Made by a program: the position numbers and the translations under genes
Part shown: piece after piece, positions 44,765 to 53,252 of the stretch
How the letters are laid out: each line of letters opens with the position of its first letter
How positions within the stretch are numbered: position 1 is the first letter of the stretch
The notes under the pieces: model-generated
What the model saw: only the letters and a program-made list of their open reading frames with translations
Told to the model about the DNA's origin: nothing
The model's database searches: none
NCBI RefSeq assembly: GCF_013215705.1
Contig: NZ_JABSQR010000006.1
Span: 1 to 64,000, forward strand
DNA: 64,000 bases
From: Moritella sp.
GTDB lineage: Bacteria; Pseudomonadota; Gammaproteobacteria; Enterobacterales; Moritellaceae
Reading direction: 5' to 3'

Positions 44765-45682
44765 TTAACTCGCGATTTTAATGCCTTTTAACTGCTGAAA
44801 TGAGCTGGATTTGGCATCTTTTAAAAACTCAGCCATGTAAGGCATTTCTAATTGTTCAATTCGAATAGCCGCATATAGCGTTGTCCAACAACTTTCTTCA
44901 CCAAGTGGCTTAGCTACAATATAATCTTTCTCTAAATACTCCGTTAACGCCCAATTTGGCAATGCCGCAACACCACGCCCACTCGCCACCAGCTGTAACA
45001 TCATGATGGTTAATTCCGCATGTCGAATAGCATGAGGGGAAACCCCCGCAGGGTCTAAAAATAAATTAAAGATATCTAACCGTTCCTGCTCTACAGGATA
45101 CGTGATCAACGTTTCATCACTCAGATCTTCTGGCTCGATATACGCTTTATCCGCTAAAGCATGATGGCGGCTCACTGCAAGCATCGGCTGATAGCTAAAC
45201 AGCGGTTCGTAATGAATACCGGATAATACTTGGGGATCGGACGTCACCACTAAATCTACGTCGCCCCGCTTTAATGCTGGCAAAGGGGCGAAGCTAAAGC
45301 CCGAGGTCAAATCAAGCTCGACTTCAGGCCAATGGTCACGGAACACATCAATTGCCGGCATTAACCACTGAAAGCAACTGTGGCATTCGATAGCCATATG
45401 TAAGCGCCCGGCATTACCGGATAACAAACGGCTGATATCACGTTCGGTATTAGCAAACATAGGTAGTACTGATTTCGCGAGTTTAAGTACCCTCTCACCA
45501 GCGACCGTAAAGCGTAGCGGCCTTGTTTTACGAATAAATAACGCCGTATTTAAACGATCTTCAAGATCTTTGATCTGATGTGATAACGCTGACTGCGTCA
45601 TATAAAGGCTTTCAGATGCTTCGACTAATGAACCGGTTTTTTCTAATGCGATAATAGTTTTCAAATGCTTAACTTCGAGCAT
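44765..45682 (-). CDS. metR: MetR, LysR-type regulator of methionine synthesis
   Basis: A 305-residue LysR regulator. The winged helix (1-60) begins Met-Leu-Glu-Val-Lys-His-Leu-Lys-Thr, as in E. coli MetR, and has Thr-Gln-Ser-Ala-Leu-Ser-His-Gln in the recognition helix. The ligand domain, which in MetR binds homocysteine, contains Cys-His-Ser-Cys-Phe-Gln-Trp. It is divergent from metE with a 200-bp shared control region. Confidence 0.95.
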   Translation of the reverse strand: MLEVKHLKTIIALEKTGSLVEASESLYMTQSALSHQIKDLEDRLNTALFIRKTRPLRFTVAGERVLKLAKSVLPMFANTERDISRLLSGNAGRLHMAIECHSCFQWLMPAIDVFRDHWPEVELDLTSGFSFAPLPALKRGDVDLVVTSDPQVLSGIHYEPLFSYQPMLAVSRHHALADKAYIEPEDLSDETLITYPVEQERLDIFNLFLDPAGVSPHAIRHAELTIMMLQLVASGRGVAALPNWALTEYLEKDYIVAKPLGEESCWTTLYAAIRIEQLEMPYMAEFLKDAKSSSFQQLKGIKIAS

Positions 45683-45761
45683 CGTTAATTTCCTTTTAAA
45701 CGGATGACTAAATTTAGCATAATGCCAACATCAATTAATTTCAACTTAATCAGTAAAAATA

Positions 45762-45774
45762 TGAATTTGATTCA
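45762..45774. promoter_or_regulatory. MetR binding site
   Basis: TGAATTTGATTCA matches the MetR consensus TGAA-N5-TTCA exactly. A second, imperfect copy with 6-nt spacing (TGAA-N6-TTCA) is at 45777-45790. Both lie in the metR-metE intergenic region. Confidence 0.8.
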
Positions 45775-45797
45775 TGTGAAATAATATTCAATACTTT

Positions 45798-45813
45798 AGC
45801 CATCTAAACGGCT
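45798..45813. promoter_or_regulatory. Possible tandem MetJ boxes
   Basis: AGCCATCT and AAACGGCT are adjacent 8-mers, each matching the MetJ consensus AGACGTCT at 6 of 8 positions. Position between the MetR site and metE is right for repression by MetJ with SAM. Weak on its own. Confidence 0.35.
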
Positions 45814-45882
45814 TTATGTATCTTTCGCCCAGAGCATAAAGCAATACATAACATGAATACATCTACGCAAATGGAGTTACAG

Positions 45883-48189
45883 ATGGCTAAATCACACATA
45901 TTAGGTTTCCCCCGTATTGGTGCAGACCGCGAGTTAAAAAAAGCAATTGAGTCATATTGGAAAAATGATATCACCAACGTTGAGTTAGAAGCCGTTGGTA
46001 AACAACTGCGCGCTAAGCACTGGCAGCAACAAATAGACGCTGGGCTAGACTTCATCACTGTGGGTGACTTTGCTTGGTACGACCAAGTATTGGCATTGTC
46101 AGCGACCTTAGGTGTGATCCCAGAGCGCCATCAAGCAGAAACGATCACCCTTGATACGCTGTTTAATATGGCGCGTGGTTCTAGCCCTTGTTGCGGTCAA
46201 CAAGCGGCGGCATGTGAAATGACGAAATGGTTTGATACTAATTATCACTATCTTGTTCCAGAACTAAACGAAGACCAGCAATTCGCGTTAAGCTACAACC
46301 AGCTTATTGAAGAGCTACAAGAAGCAAAAGCACTTGGTTTCCCCATTAAAGCCAATCTGCTAGGTCCAGTAAGCTACCTGTGGTTAAGTAAAACCAACAG
46401 TGATTTTGATAAACTGACATTACTACCTCAACTTGTTGCAACCTATAAACAACTACTTGCTAACATCGCCGCAGAAGATGTTGAATGGCTACAAATTGAA
46501 GAGCCTATTCTCGTTCAAGATCTAACCAGTGAATGGCAACAGGCATTGACCACCAGTTATGCTGAATTAGCGAAAGGTAGCAACAAACTGTTACTCACCA
46601 GTTACTTTGGTGCGTTAGGCGATAATGCAGAATTAGCATTCTCATTGCCTGTTGCTGGCTTCCATATTGACTTATCACGTGCGCCTGAGCAGTTAAACAC
46701 CGCATTAGCATTACTGCCTGCTCACGCTATTTTATCCGCAGGTATCGTCAATGGCCGCAATATTTGGCGTAACGACTTAGCAAAATCAGTAAGTTCATTA
46801 CAACAAGCTAAAGCAACGTTAGGAGCACGTTTATGGGTAGCTTCATCATGTTCATTACAACATAGCCCAGTGGATCTGGATAACGAAACCAAACTCGATA
46901 CCGAGCTTAAATCTTGGTTAGCGTATGCGACACAGAAATTAACCGAGGTCAGCACCATCAATGCGTTGCTAAACGGTGACTGTTCTGAACAATTAACCGC
47001 GCAATTTACAACACAATTAACCACACAATTGGCGGAATCAACCGCGGTTGTTGCATCTCGAGCAACGTCTTCGCGAATTCACAATGCCGCGGTTAAAGAA
47101 CGTGTAGCGGCAATTACCGATAAAGATGCACAACGGCATAGTCCATTTACCCAGCGTATTGCAAGCCAGCAGCAAGAGTTGAATTTACCACTATTCCCAA
47201 CCACAACCATTGGATCGTTCCCACAGACCAGTGATATTCGTCAAACGCGTAATCAATTTAAACAAAATATCATCAGCCAAGATCAATACATCACCAAGAT
47301 GCAAGCAGAGATCAAAGATGTCGTCAAACGCCAAGAAGCACTCGGGCTAGATGTACTGGTACACGGAGAACCTGAGCGTAATGACATGGTTGAATACTTT
47401 GGTGAACTACTCGATGGGTTCGCATTTTCTAAAAATGGTTGGGTACAAAGTTATGGTACGCGTTGCGTTAAGCCACCAATCATCTTTGGTGATATTTCTC
47501 GCCCTGCACCGATGACGGTAGCTTGGAGTAAATATGCTCAAGCGCAAACCAACAAGCTAATGAAAGGTATGCTAACAGGTCCAGTCACTATTCTTTGTTG
47601 GTCATTTACACGCGATGATATCAGCCGTGAAGAACAAACCAATCAAATCGCACTGGCCATTCGTGATGAAGTGGTTGATTTAGAACATGCAGGAATTAAA
47701 GTGATTCAAATTGACGAACCAGCGCTGCGTGAAGGGCTACCGCTACGTAAAAGCGAGCAACAAGCATACTTAGATTGGTCAACCAAAGCCTTCCGAATCA
47801 GCGCGTCAGGTGTAAGAGACAATACCCAGATCCATACACACATGTGTTACTGCGAATTTAATGACATTATGCCGTCAATTGCCGCATTAGATGCGGATGT
47901 GATAACAATCGAGACCTCACGCTCTAACATGGAACTGTTATCTGCCTTTACTGATTTTAGTTACCCAAATGATATTGGTCCGGGTGTTTATGATATTCAC
48001 TCGCCAAATGTACCAAGTGTAGAGTGGATGACGCAGTTAATCACTAATGCCAGTGAATACATCGATGTGGCACGCTTATGGGTTAACCCTGATTGCGGTC
48101 TAAAAACACGAGGCTGGAAAGAAACAGAAGCAGCATTGAAGAACATGGTGACTGCGGCACATCACTTACGCGATACATTTTCTAACTAA
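45883..48189 (+). CDS. metE: MetE, cobalamin-independent methionine synthase
   Basis: A 768-residue enzyme transferring the methyl group of methyl-tetrahydropteroyltriglutamate to homocysteine. The N-terminal half starts Leu-Gly-Phe-Pro-Arg-Ile-Gly. The catalytic C-terminal barrel has Pro-Thr-Thr-Thr-Ile-Gly-Ser-Phe-Pro-Gln, Val-His-Gly-Glu-Pro-Glu-Arg-Asn-Asp-Met, His-Met-Cys-Tyr-Cys (zinc ligands) and the final Asn-Pro-Asp-Cys-Gly-Leu-Lys-Thr-Arg. The start at 45883 follows GGAG by 6 nt and gives the family N-terminus; an in-frame ATG 10 codons upstream does not. Confidence 0.95.
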   Translation: MAKSHILGFPRIGADRELKKAIESYWKNDITNVELEAVGKQLRAKHWQQQIDAGLDFITVGDFAWYDQVLALSATLGVIPERHQAETITLDTLFNMARGSSPCCGQQAAACEMTKWFDTNYHYLVPELNEDQQFALSYNQLIEELQEAKALGFPIKANLLGPVSYLWLSKTNSDFDKLTLLPQLVATYKQLLANIAAEDVEWLQIEEPILVQDLTSEWQQALTTSYAELAKGSNKLLLTSYFGALGDNAELAFSLPVAGFHIDLSRAPEQLNTALALLPAHAILSAGIVNGRNIWRNDLAKSVSSLQQAKATLGARLWVASSCSLQHSPVDLDNETKLDTELKSWLAYATQKLTEVSTINALLNGDCSEQLTAQFTTQLTTQLAESTAVVASRATSSRIHNAAVKERVAAITDKDAQRHSPFTQRIASQQQELNLPLFPTTTIGSFPQTSDIRQTRNQFKQNIISQDQYITKMQAEIKDVVKRQEALGLDVLVHGEPERNDMVEYFGELLDGFAFSKNGWVQSYGTRCVKPPIIFGDISRPAPMTVAWSKYAQAQTNKLMKGMLTGPVTILCWSFTRDDISREEQTNQIALAIRDEVVDLEHAGIKVIQIDEPALREGLPLRKSEQQAYLDWSTKAFRISASGVRDNTQIHTHMCYCEFNDIMPSIAALDADVITIETSRSNMELLSAFTDFSYPNDIGPGVYDIHSPNVPSVEWMTQLITNASEYIDVARLWVNPDCGLKTRGWKETEAALKNMVTAAHHLRDTFSN

Positions 48190-48214
48190 GCGTTATAGCC
48201 ACGCCAGAACGTAA

Positions 48215-48240
48215 AAAGGAGAGCGCGCGCTCTCCTTTCT
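48215..48240 (+). terminator. Terminator of metE
   Basis: A 24-bp perfect palindrome, AAAGGAGAGC arms around GCGC, lies 26 bp after the metE stop and is followed by CTCAATC after three Ts. Probably also serves the convergent Dabb gene. Confidence 0.8.
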
Positions 48241-48266
48241 CAATCTATATTTTTATATAGTAGGTA

Positions 48267-48566
48267 TTAATAATCTACAGCTGCACGCTTGCTAGTAATA
48301 CTTTTCATCATTGGTAACACAGCTTGATGCGCTGGGTGATCTTGATATACATCTAACGTTTCACGAGAATCTAAATCAGCAATTAATACTAAATCGTAAG
48401 AGCCCGCACCTTGCAGACAATCAATACCCACTTCCAAACGTTGTAACCCAGGGATCTGACCATTAAGCGCTTCAAGTGCCTCTTTAGCTAATTTAGCATT
48501 GGTGCTTTTATCATTACCATTAGCAGTGTCGAGTAAAGTCCACATCACAATATGTTTGAACGCCAT
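48267..48566 (-). CDS. Dabb-domain stress-response-type protein
   Basis: A 99-residue dimeric alpha-beta barrel protein: the opening Phe-Lys-His-Ile-Val-Met-Trp-Thr-Leu, Ile-Pro-Gly-Leu-Gln-Arg-Leu-Glu-Val-Gly near 39-47, Tyr-Asp-Leu-Val-Leu-Ile-Ala-Asp-Leu, and Tyr-Gln-Asp-His-Pro-Ala-His-Gln. The family has varied small-molecule functions, and this one is not defined. Stand-alone gene between metE and the anchor-type lipoprotein. Confidence 0.85.
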   Translation of the reverse strand: MAFKHIVMWTLLDTANGNDKSTNAKLAKEALEALNGQIPGLQRLEVGIDCLQGAGSYDLVLIADLDSRETLDVYQDHPAHQAVLPMMKSITSKRAAVDY

Positions 48567-48701
48567 GATTGTTCCATCCTTTTTAACAAAACGAATAATT
48601 CACCCAAGCAACAATTTATCTAAGCAACTAGGGGATTGAAGAAGCGAAAGTATAACTTTAAATGTCTTATTTAGGTGGATGAATGTCAATATTTCACAAA
48701 A

Positions 48702-48719
48702 TTGTCATATAAGCATCAC
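48702..48719 (+). promoter_or_regulatory. Possible Pho box
   Basis: TTGTCATATAAGCATCAC agrees with the PhoB site CTGTCATAWAWCTGTCAY at 14 of 18 positions, with the first half nearly perfect and the second poor. It is about 85 bp before the lipoprotein start. A -10-like TATAGT lies at 48741, farther away than usual. Confidence 0.3.
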
Positions 48720-48788
48720 AAATGTGCATTACACCTGCCCTATAGTTTAGGTATATACAGATTCATCACAATTATATAAGTGAATAAA

Positions 48789-50504
48789 ATGAAAAAGACG
48801 CTGATAAGCACAACCATAGCCCTAGCACTAATGACTGCTATAACAGGCTGCACAGCAAAACAAAATGACACATCGGTTGCACGATCACAGCAACAAGTAC
48901 CATCTCCCCTTACTGTCACTATGCTTGCTCGTTACGAGTCTGGCCAATATGGTGTTAGTGCTGCAGAGATCTTAGATTATCACCCACCAAGTAATTCTAT
49001 TTTCGTGGTTAACGCAGAAAGTGGCCAAGTAGATATTCTCGATGCCAGTATAATTGGCTCTGCACAAGCCGCTAAAGATCCATTGACTCTTAATAATCTA
49101 ACTAAAAGAGCGACATTAAACTTAGCGTCAGATTTGCAGTTGCCGCGCTTAGGTTCAGTAAACAGTGTCGCTATTTTTGATAATTTACTGGCCGTCGCGA
49201 TCGAACGTGGAGACGGCAAAGGTAATCCAGTCCAAGGTCGTGGTTTTATCGGATTTTATACACTCGATAACGCAGGTAAAGCAACGTATTTACAAGCGGT
49301 CGAAGTTGGTTATCTACCGGATAATGTTGTTTTTACCCATGATGGTAATCAAGTTGTCGTGGCAAATGAAGGTGAGCCAAATGATGCTTATACTGTTGAT
49401 CCAGAAGGTTCTGTTTCAATCATTAATATCAATAACAACGTACCTGAACAACAAGCAACGAATATCAACTTTAACGACTTCAATATTCAATCTGCACGTC
49501 ATCATGAATTACCTAAAGGCGTAAAAATTAACGGTCCAAAATCAACTGTTAGTCAAGATTTTGAACCTGAATATATCGCTATTTCCCACGACAGTTCGCA
49601 AGCATTTGTATCACTGCAAGAGAATAATGCCATTGCGGTTATCAACCTAAAATTACAACGTGTTGAACGCATTATTGATTTAGGCAGCAAAGATTATGGT
49701 TTAGCCAAAAACGCCTTCGATGCCAGTGATAAAGACGGCAAAGTAAATATCCAAACCTACCCAGGTGTGTACGGTCTTTACCAGCCTGATACAATAGCCA
49801 GCTACAGTATTGATGGCGCTGATTTCATCGTCACCGCCAACGAAGGTGATGCGCGTGATTATGCCGGTTTCTCTGAAGAGACTCGCGCAGGTAAACTCAC
49901 ACTCGATAAAAACCACCCACAATTTGACGCTATCCAAGATAAAACACAGCTAGGACGACTCAAAGTAACAACCAGTATTGGTGATACCGATAATGACGGT
50001 GACATCGACAAGATCTACAGTTACGGTTCTCGTTCTTTCTCTATCTGGGATGCACAAGGCAAACAAGTATTCGACAGTGGCAATGACTTTGAACGCATTA
50101 CCGCTGACCGCTTAGGGATCAATTTTAATAACCATAATAGTAAAAACAAAGGCGATAATCGCAGTGACGATAAAGGTCCTGAGCCTGAAGCATTAGCGCT
50201 TGGCGGCATTGATGGACGCCAATATGCCTTTATTGGCCTAGAGCGCACATCCGGTTTTATGATTTATGATATTACCGAACCACAACATGCCTATTTCGTT
50301 GATTACATTGTTAATCGTGACTTTGCGCCTACATTTGAGGTCGAAGACGGCGTTGTGACAAAGGGGGACCCAAGTGTGGTTGGCGATCTCGGACCTGAAG
50401 GCATGAAGTTTATTGCTGCGGATAAAAGCCCAAATGGTAAACCACTATTATTAGTCGCTAATGAAGTCAGTGGTACAACGGTTGCTTATCAATTACAAAA
50501 ATAA
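48789..50504 (+). CDS. Choice-of-anchor I family lipoprotein (esterase/phosphatase-like propeller)
   Basis: A 571-residue protein. Its signal ends in Thr-Ala-Ile-Thr-Gly-Cys, a lipobox. The mature chain is a beta-propeller-like repeat protein with the family blocks Glu-Gly-Glu-Pro-Asn-Asp-Ala-Tyr (about 200), Asp-Phe-Glu-Pro-Glu-Tyr-Ile-Ala, Ala-Asn-Glu-Gly-Asp-Ala-Arg-Asp-Tyr and Gly-Pro-Glu-Gly-Met-Lys-Phe. Calcium-binding Asp-Thr-Asp-Asn-Asp-Gly-Asp-Ile-Asp is near 400. Relatives are associated with secreted phosphatases. It is probably periplasmic, membrane-anchored. A GTG three codons upstream (48780) is an alternative start. Confidence 0.75.
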   Translation: MKKTLISTTIALALMTAITGCTAKQNDTSVARSQQQVPSPLTVTMLARYESGQYGVSAAEILDYHPPSNSIFVVNAESGQVDILDASIIGSAQAAKDPLTLNNLTKRATLNLASDLQLPRLGSVNSVAIFDNLLAVAIERGDGKGNPVQGRGFIGFYTLDNAGKATYLQAVEVGYLPDNVVFTHDGNQVVVANEGEPNDAYTVDPEGSVSIININNNVPEQQATNINFNDFNIQSARHHELPKGVKINGPKSTVSQDFEPEYIAISHDSSQAFVSLQENNAIAVINLKLQRVERIIDLGSKDYGLAKNAFDASDKDGKVNIQTYPGVYGLYQPDTIASYSIDGADFIVTANEGDARDYAGFSEETRAGKLTLDKNHPQFDAIQDKTQLGRLKVTTSIGDTDNDGDIDKIYSYGSRSFSIWDAQGKQVFDSGNDFERITADRLGINFNNHNSKNKGDNRSDDKGPEPEALALGGIDGRQYAFIGLERTSGFMIYDITEPQHAYFVDYIVNRDFAPTFEVEDGVVTKGDPSVVGDLGPEGMKFIAADKSPNGKPLLLVANEVSGTTVAYQLQK

Positions 50505-50507
50505 ACT

Positions 50508-50540
50508 AAAATGCATCACTTAAGGTGATGCATTTTTTAT
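50508..50540 (+). terminator. Rho-independent terminator
   Basis: AAAATGCATCAC and GTGATGCATTTT form a 12-bp stem (50508-50519 / 50525-50536) with a T-rich tail, just after the lipoprotein stop. Confidence 0.9.
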
Positions 50541-50654
50541 TTACCATTTGTCATCTTTTATTCTGCTCTGGAATGTGATTTCTAAATAAAACCAATATGA
50601 TTAACTCAGTTGAAACAAACCTTAACCTAAATACTTTCACTAGGAGTGATCATC

Positions 50655-51065
50655 ATGGCTAACTTACTAAACCAAGTAGAAACTATCTTCAATGTCGCAA
50701 AAGAAACAGCAAAAACATCTATCACTGCAGGTTTTGGTGTTTATGGCACAATCGTTGATGAAGCAGCAAAGTCATCAGATAAAGCAACTCAACTGTTTGA
50801 ATCTCTAGTTGAGCGCGGTACGCAAGTTGAACCTAAAGTAAAAGAGCAAGTTTCTGCATTTTTAGGTAAAAAAATATCTTTAGAATCAATTGAAACTAAA
50901 GCGCAAAGCATTACTAGCCGTTTTACTGGTGTTCAAGGTCAAAAACTGAATGAAGTAGAAAGCAAAATTGATTTACTTGCTACGATGATCAGTGAACTAA
51001 AAACTGAACCAGCAAAAGTACAAAAAGTGGTTAAAGCACCAACCAAAGCAACTGCTGAAGCATAA
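50655..51065 (+). CDS. Phasin-like / granule-associated-type small helical protein
   Basis: A 136-residue protein with amphipathic helices throughout. Ala-Lys-Glu-Thr-Ala-Lys-Thr-Ser, then Gly-Phe-Gly-Val-Tyr-Gly-Thr-Ile-Val-Asp-Glu, a coiled-coil segment (about 95-120) and a basic Ala/Lys/Pro tail recall polyhydroxyalkanoate granule-associated proteins. No phaC is in the window, so a storage role is only a guess. The start at 50655 has AGGAG 9 nt upstream; the frame three codons longer begins inside that site. Confidence 0.5.
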   Translation: MANLLNQVETIFNVAKETAKTSITAGFGVYGTIVDEAAKSSDKATQLFESLVERGTQVEPKVKEQVSAFLGKKISLESIETKAQSITSRFTGVQGQKLNEVESKIDLLATMISELKTEPAKVQKVVKAPTKATAEA

Positions 51066-51092
51066 TAATACTTTGACTGCATAATTGATTAA

Positions 51093-51115
51093 AGGGGGCT
51101 AAGTCCCCCTATTCT
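51093..51115 (+). terminator. Possible terminator after the phasin-like gene
   Basis: AGGGGG (51093-51098) and CCCCCT (51105-51110) form a 6-bp stem with a 6-nt loop, followed by ATTCTC. The tail is poor. Confidence 0.55.
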
Positions 51116-51270
51116 CTATCCATTTATCGCTTATCCCCCTTAGCGCATATCTATCAACTCCGCATTACAATTACCTACAAACTGTTTTTCATTTGCGTTT
51201 GCACTTTACAATGTAAAAACTACTATTAAGTAATATCAAAACAACGTATACCATCCAGTAAGGACTAAGA

Positions 51271-51768
51271 ATGAGCCAAGTCAGCTTAACTTATAACCCT
51301 GTTGAAGATCGCATGTTACTCATCGTTTCTAATAATATAAATCATCCTCAATGGTGGCTCACTCGGCACATGTGCAAAAAATTATTAGAAATGCTCAACG
51401 CAGAGTTAACCCTGCAATATGAATTAGATAAAATTCAATCGTTATACAAAGAAAATAAAACTAACCAAGAAGCGTCATTTGCAGATAAACACCAGCAAGC
51501 ATTACATGATGCAGCAGGTCGAACTGAAATACAGAAAAAATCAACACCAGCAAAACCTGATGCGCTGTTAACGACACGGATATCTTTAGATAAAAAACCT
51601 GATAATCTGGTCGCCTTATATGTTTATTCTCGAGAAAATCACGGTATCTGTCTTGATCTCGATAATAACGGCTTACATATTTTTTTAGATATGATGCTAA
51701 AAGTAGCTATCAAGGGGGAATGGGGACTAAAACAAGTGAGGTCTATTGAGAATAAATTGACCGAATAG
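51271..51768 (+). CDS. Hypothetical protein
   Basis: A 165-residue soluble protein that I do not recognise. Residues 1-55 and 115-165 look like a split alpha/beta domain (Leu-Thr-Tyr-Asn-Pro-Val-Glu-Asp-Arg-Met-Leu-Leu-Ile-Val at the start, Gly-Ile-Cys-Leu-Asp-Leu-Asp-Asn near the end). They are separated by a polar helical insert rich in Lys, Gln and Ala (56-100). Asp-Pro-type and two Trp residues (Pro-Gln-Trp-Trp-Leu) are conspicuous. It stands between the phasin-like gene and yejK, convergent with the latter. Confidence 0.55.
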   Translation: MSQVSLTYNPVEDRMLLIVSNNINHPQWWLTRHMCKKLLEMLNAELTLQYELDKIQSLYKENKTNQEASFADKHQQALHDAAGRTEIQKKSTPAKPDALLTTRISLDKKPDNLVALYVYSRENHGICLDLDNNGLHIFLDMMLKVAIKGEWGLKQVRSIENKLTE

Positions 51769-51774
51769 CCCGGA

Positions 51775-51808
51775 TAACATGGTGATAGCCATCGCCACCA
51801 CCATGTTA
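51775..51808. terminator. Hairpin between convergent genes
   Basis: TAACATGGTG (51775-51784) pairs with CACCATGTTA (51799-51808) over 10 bp with a 14-nt loop. It lies between the hypothetical gene and yejK stops. No T tract on either side, so function as a terminator is likely but not certain. Confidence 0.6.
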
Positions 51809-51825
51809 AAATATCGAATTAGATC

Positions 51826-52860
51826 TTATTCATGATCTTCGCCAGAGATACTACGACGGATAAGCTGCTCACGTAAGTTTGGCGGGATACCAACGATTGT
51901 TAGCGTATCCGTTTGTGCATCATAGCTAATACGTTCGGCCATCAATTTCTGGTCAAAGCTAATACTGAGACCACCGCCCTGTCCGACATATTTGGTCAGT
52001 TTACGTACCGCACCACGATCGGCTGGGAAGCTATCTTCAAGTTCATAAGCTTCTGAAGCATATTGATAGAAATCACGTGATGATACATCCGCTAAATGAT
52101 CAGATAGATCTTTGATTTCAATTTCATTACCTTCTTTAATTTGCTCGTTGCAGTACTGCGCTACTTGCTCACGTGCTTGTATTGATTCTTCGGCGTCAAG
52201 TTCTGCAACGTGGCAGAACTCATCCACAGCACGCATTAAACCCGCATTTTGTAGTTTTGCATCCATACCTTCGGTACAGCCAAGAAAATCCAAGAAGAAA
52301 TCAGACACTTTACGTCCAGCACGACCCTTAATAAATGATAAATAACGTTTCGAATCGCTATTTTGTCGCCACTCCGTCAAATCAATTTTAGCGGCAAGTT
52401 GCACTTTAGACAGTTCAAGATAATGCGTATTACTGAGATCAAGCTGTTCAGTCACCATTACACTGTCTTTATTTTCCAATAACGCAACGATAAGGTAATC
52501 CGATGCCATCCAATTATAATGCACAAAAGACAGAATACCTTGTGTCCCAAAGTCATATTTTAATAGCTCAGCCACCAATAAATTTGATGCTGCGCTTGAA
52601 AAATCAACGAAATTACTTTCTTCATCGATAAATTTGCGCAGTTCAACTTCAAAAGGTAGACGACTATTGTCTTCTTCAGTACATTTAAAATAACCAAAAC
52701 CTTTTGCTGGTTTGGCGTTATAAATACGATGTAATTCACTTGCAAGCTCTTCAACCGGTTCTGAATTAACCAGTTCTTCACTGCGTGGGTAACATTTCAG
52801 CTCGCCTTCTGTATTAAAGGCCAATGAATGTAGAATAATGTTATTTAATTTTAGCTGCAT
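51826..52860 (-). CDS. yejK: Nucleoid-associated protein YejK (NdpA)
   Basis: A 344-residue nucleoid-associated protein of the NdpA/YejK family (E. coli form about 335). The family blocks are visible: Gly-Phe-Gly-Tyr-Phe-Lys (about 55), Phe-Leu-Asp-Phe-Leu-Gly-Cys-Thr-Glu-Gly near 185, and the C-terminal Gly-Gly-Gly-Leu-Ser-Ile-Ser-Phe. It binds DNA and is associated with the chromosome. It is divergent from yejL, the arrangement seen in enterobacteria and vibrios. Confidence 0.95.
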   Translation of the reverse strand: MQLKLNNIILHSLAFNTEGELKCYPRSEELVNSEPVEELASELHRIYNAKPAKGFGYFKCTEEDNSRLPFEVELRKFIDEESNFVDFSSAASNLLVAELLKYDFGTQGILSFVHYNWMASDYLIVALLENKDSVMVTEQLDLSNTHYLELSKVQLAAKIDLTEWRQNSDSKRYLSFIKGRAGRKVSDFFLDFLGCTEGMDAKLQNAGLMRAVDEFCHVAELDAEESIQAREQVAQYCNEQIKEGNEIEIKDLSDHLADVSSRDFYQYASEAYELEDSFPADRGAVRKLTKYVGQGGGLSISFDQKLMAERISYDAQTDTLTIVGIPPNLREQLIRRSISGEDHE

Positions 52861-52940
52861 ATATTTAAAGTATTAGAGTTAATGAATTCTGTGAGGTATT
52901 ATAATCATCTTTGCCCATTCATACATTAAAAGATTAAATT

Positions 52941-53171
52941 ATGCCTATAGTTTCTAAATACAAAAATGATAAAGTTGAAAAAGTTATTGATGAAGTTATT
53001 GATGTACTAGAAAAACACGATGCACCCTTAGACCTTGGCTTAATGGTTCTTGGTAATGCAGCGGCGAACATCATCAACGCATCTTTATCACCAAAACAGC
53101 GCCAAGCGGTTGCTGAAAAGTTTGCTAAAGCGCTGGTTGCTTCAGTAAAGTCTAAAGATACATCACATTAA
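52941..53171 (+). CDS. yejL: YejL family protein (DUF1414)
   Basis: A 76-residue helical protein. Met-Pro-Ile-Val-Ser-Lys-Tyr opens it, and Ala-Pro-Leu-Asp-Leu-Gly-Leu-Met-Val-Leu-Gly-Asn is the family core. It is about the same size as E. coli YejL. Function unknown. It precedes yejM by about 80 bp and is probably co-transcribed. Confidence 0.9.
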   Translation: MPIVSKYKNDKVEKVIDEVIDVLEKHDAPLDLGLMVLGNAAANIINASLSPKQRQAVAEKFAKALVASVKSKDTSH

Positions 53172-53252
53172 TTAAAATGATAGGCAAGGATGCCTTGTCA
53201 TTTATTTTTACCCATTACACACTATAAGCACTATGAGACTGCAGTTTAACTT

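Noticed and set aside
45804-46058. Minus-strand frame opposite the metE start
   Set aside because: It is antisense to the well-supported metE coding sequence and the metE leader and has no ribosome site or family motif.
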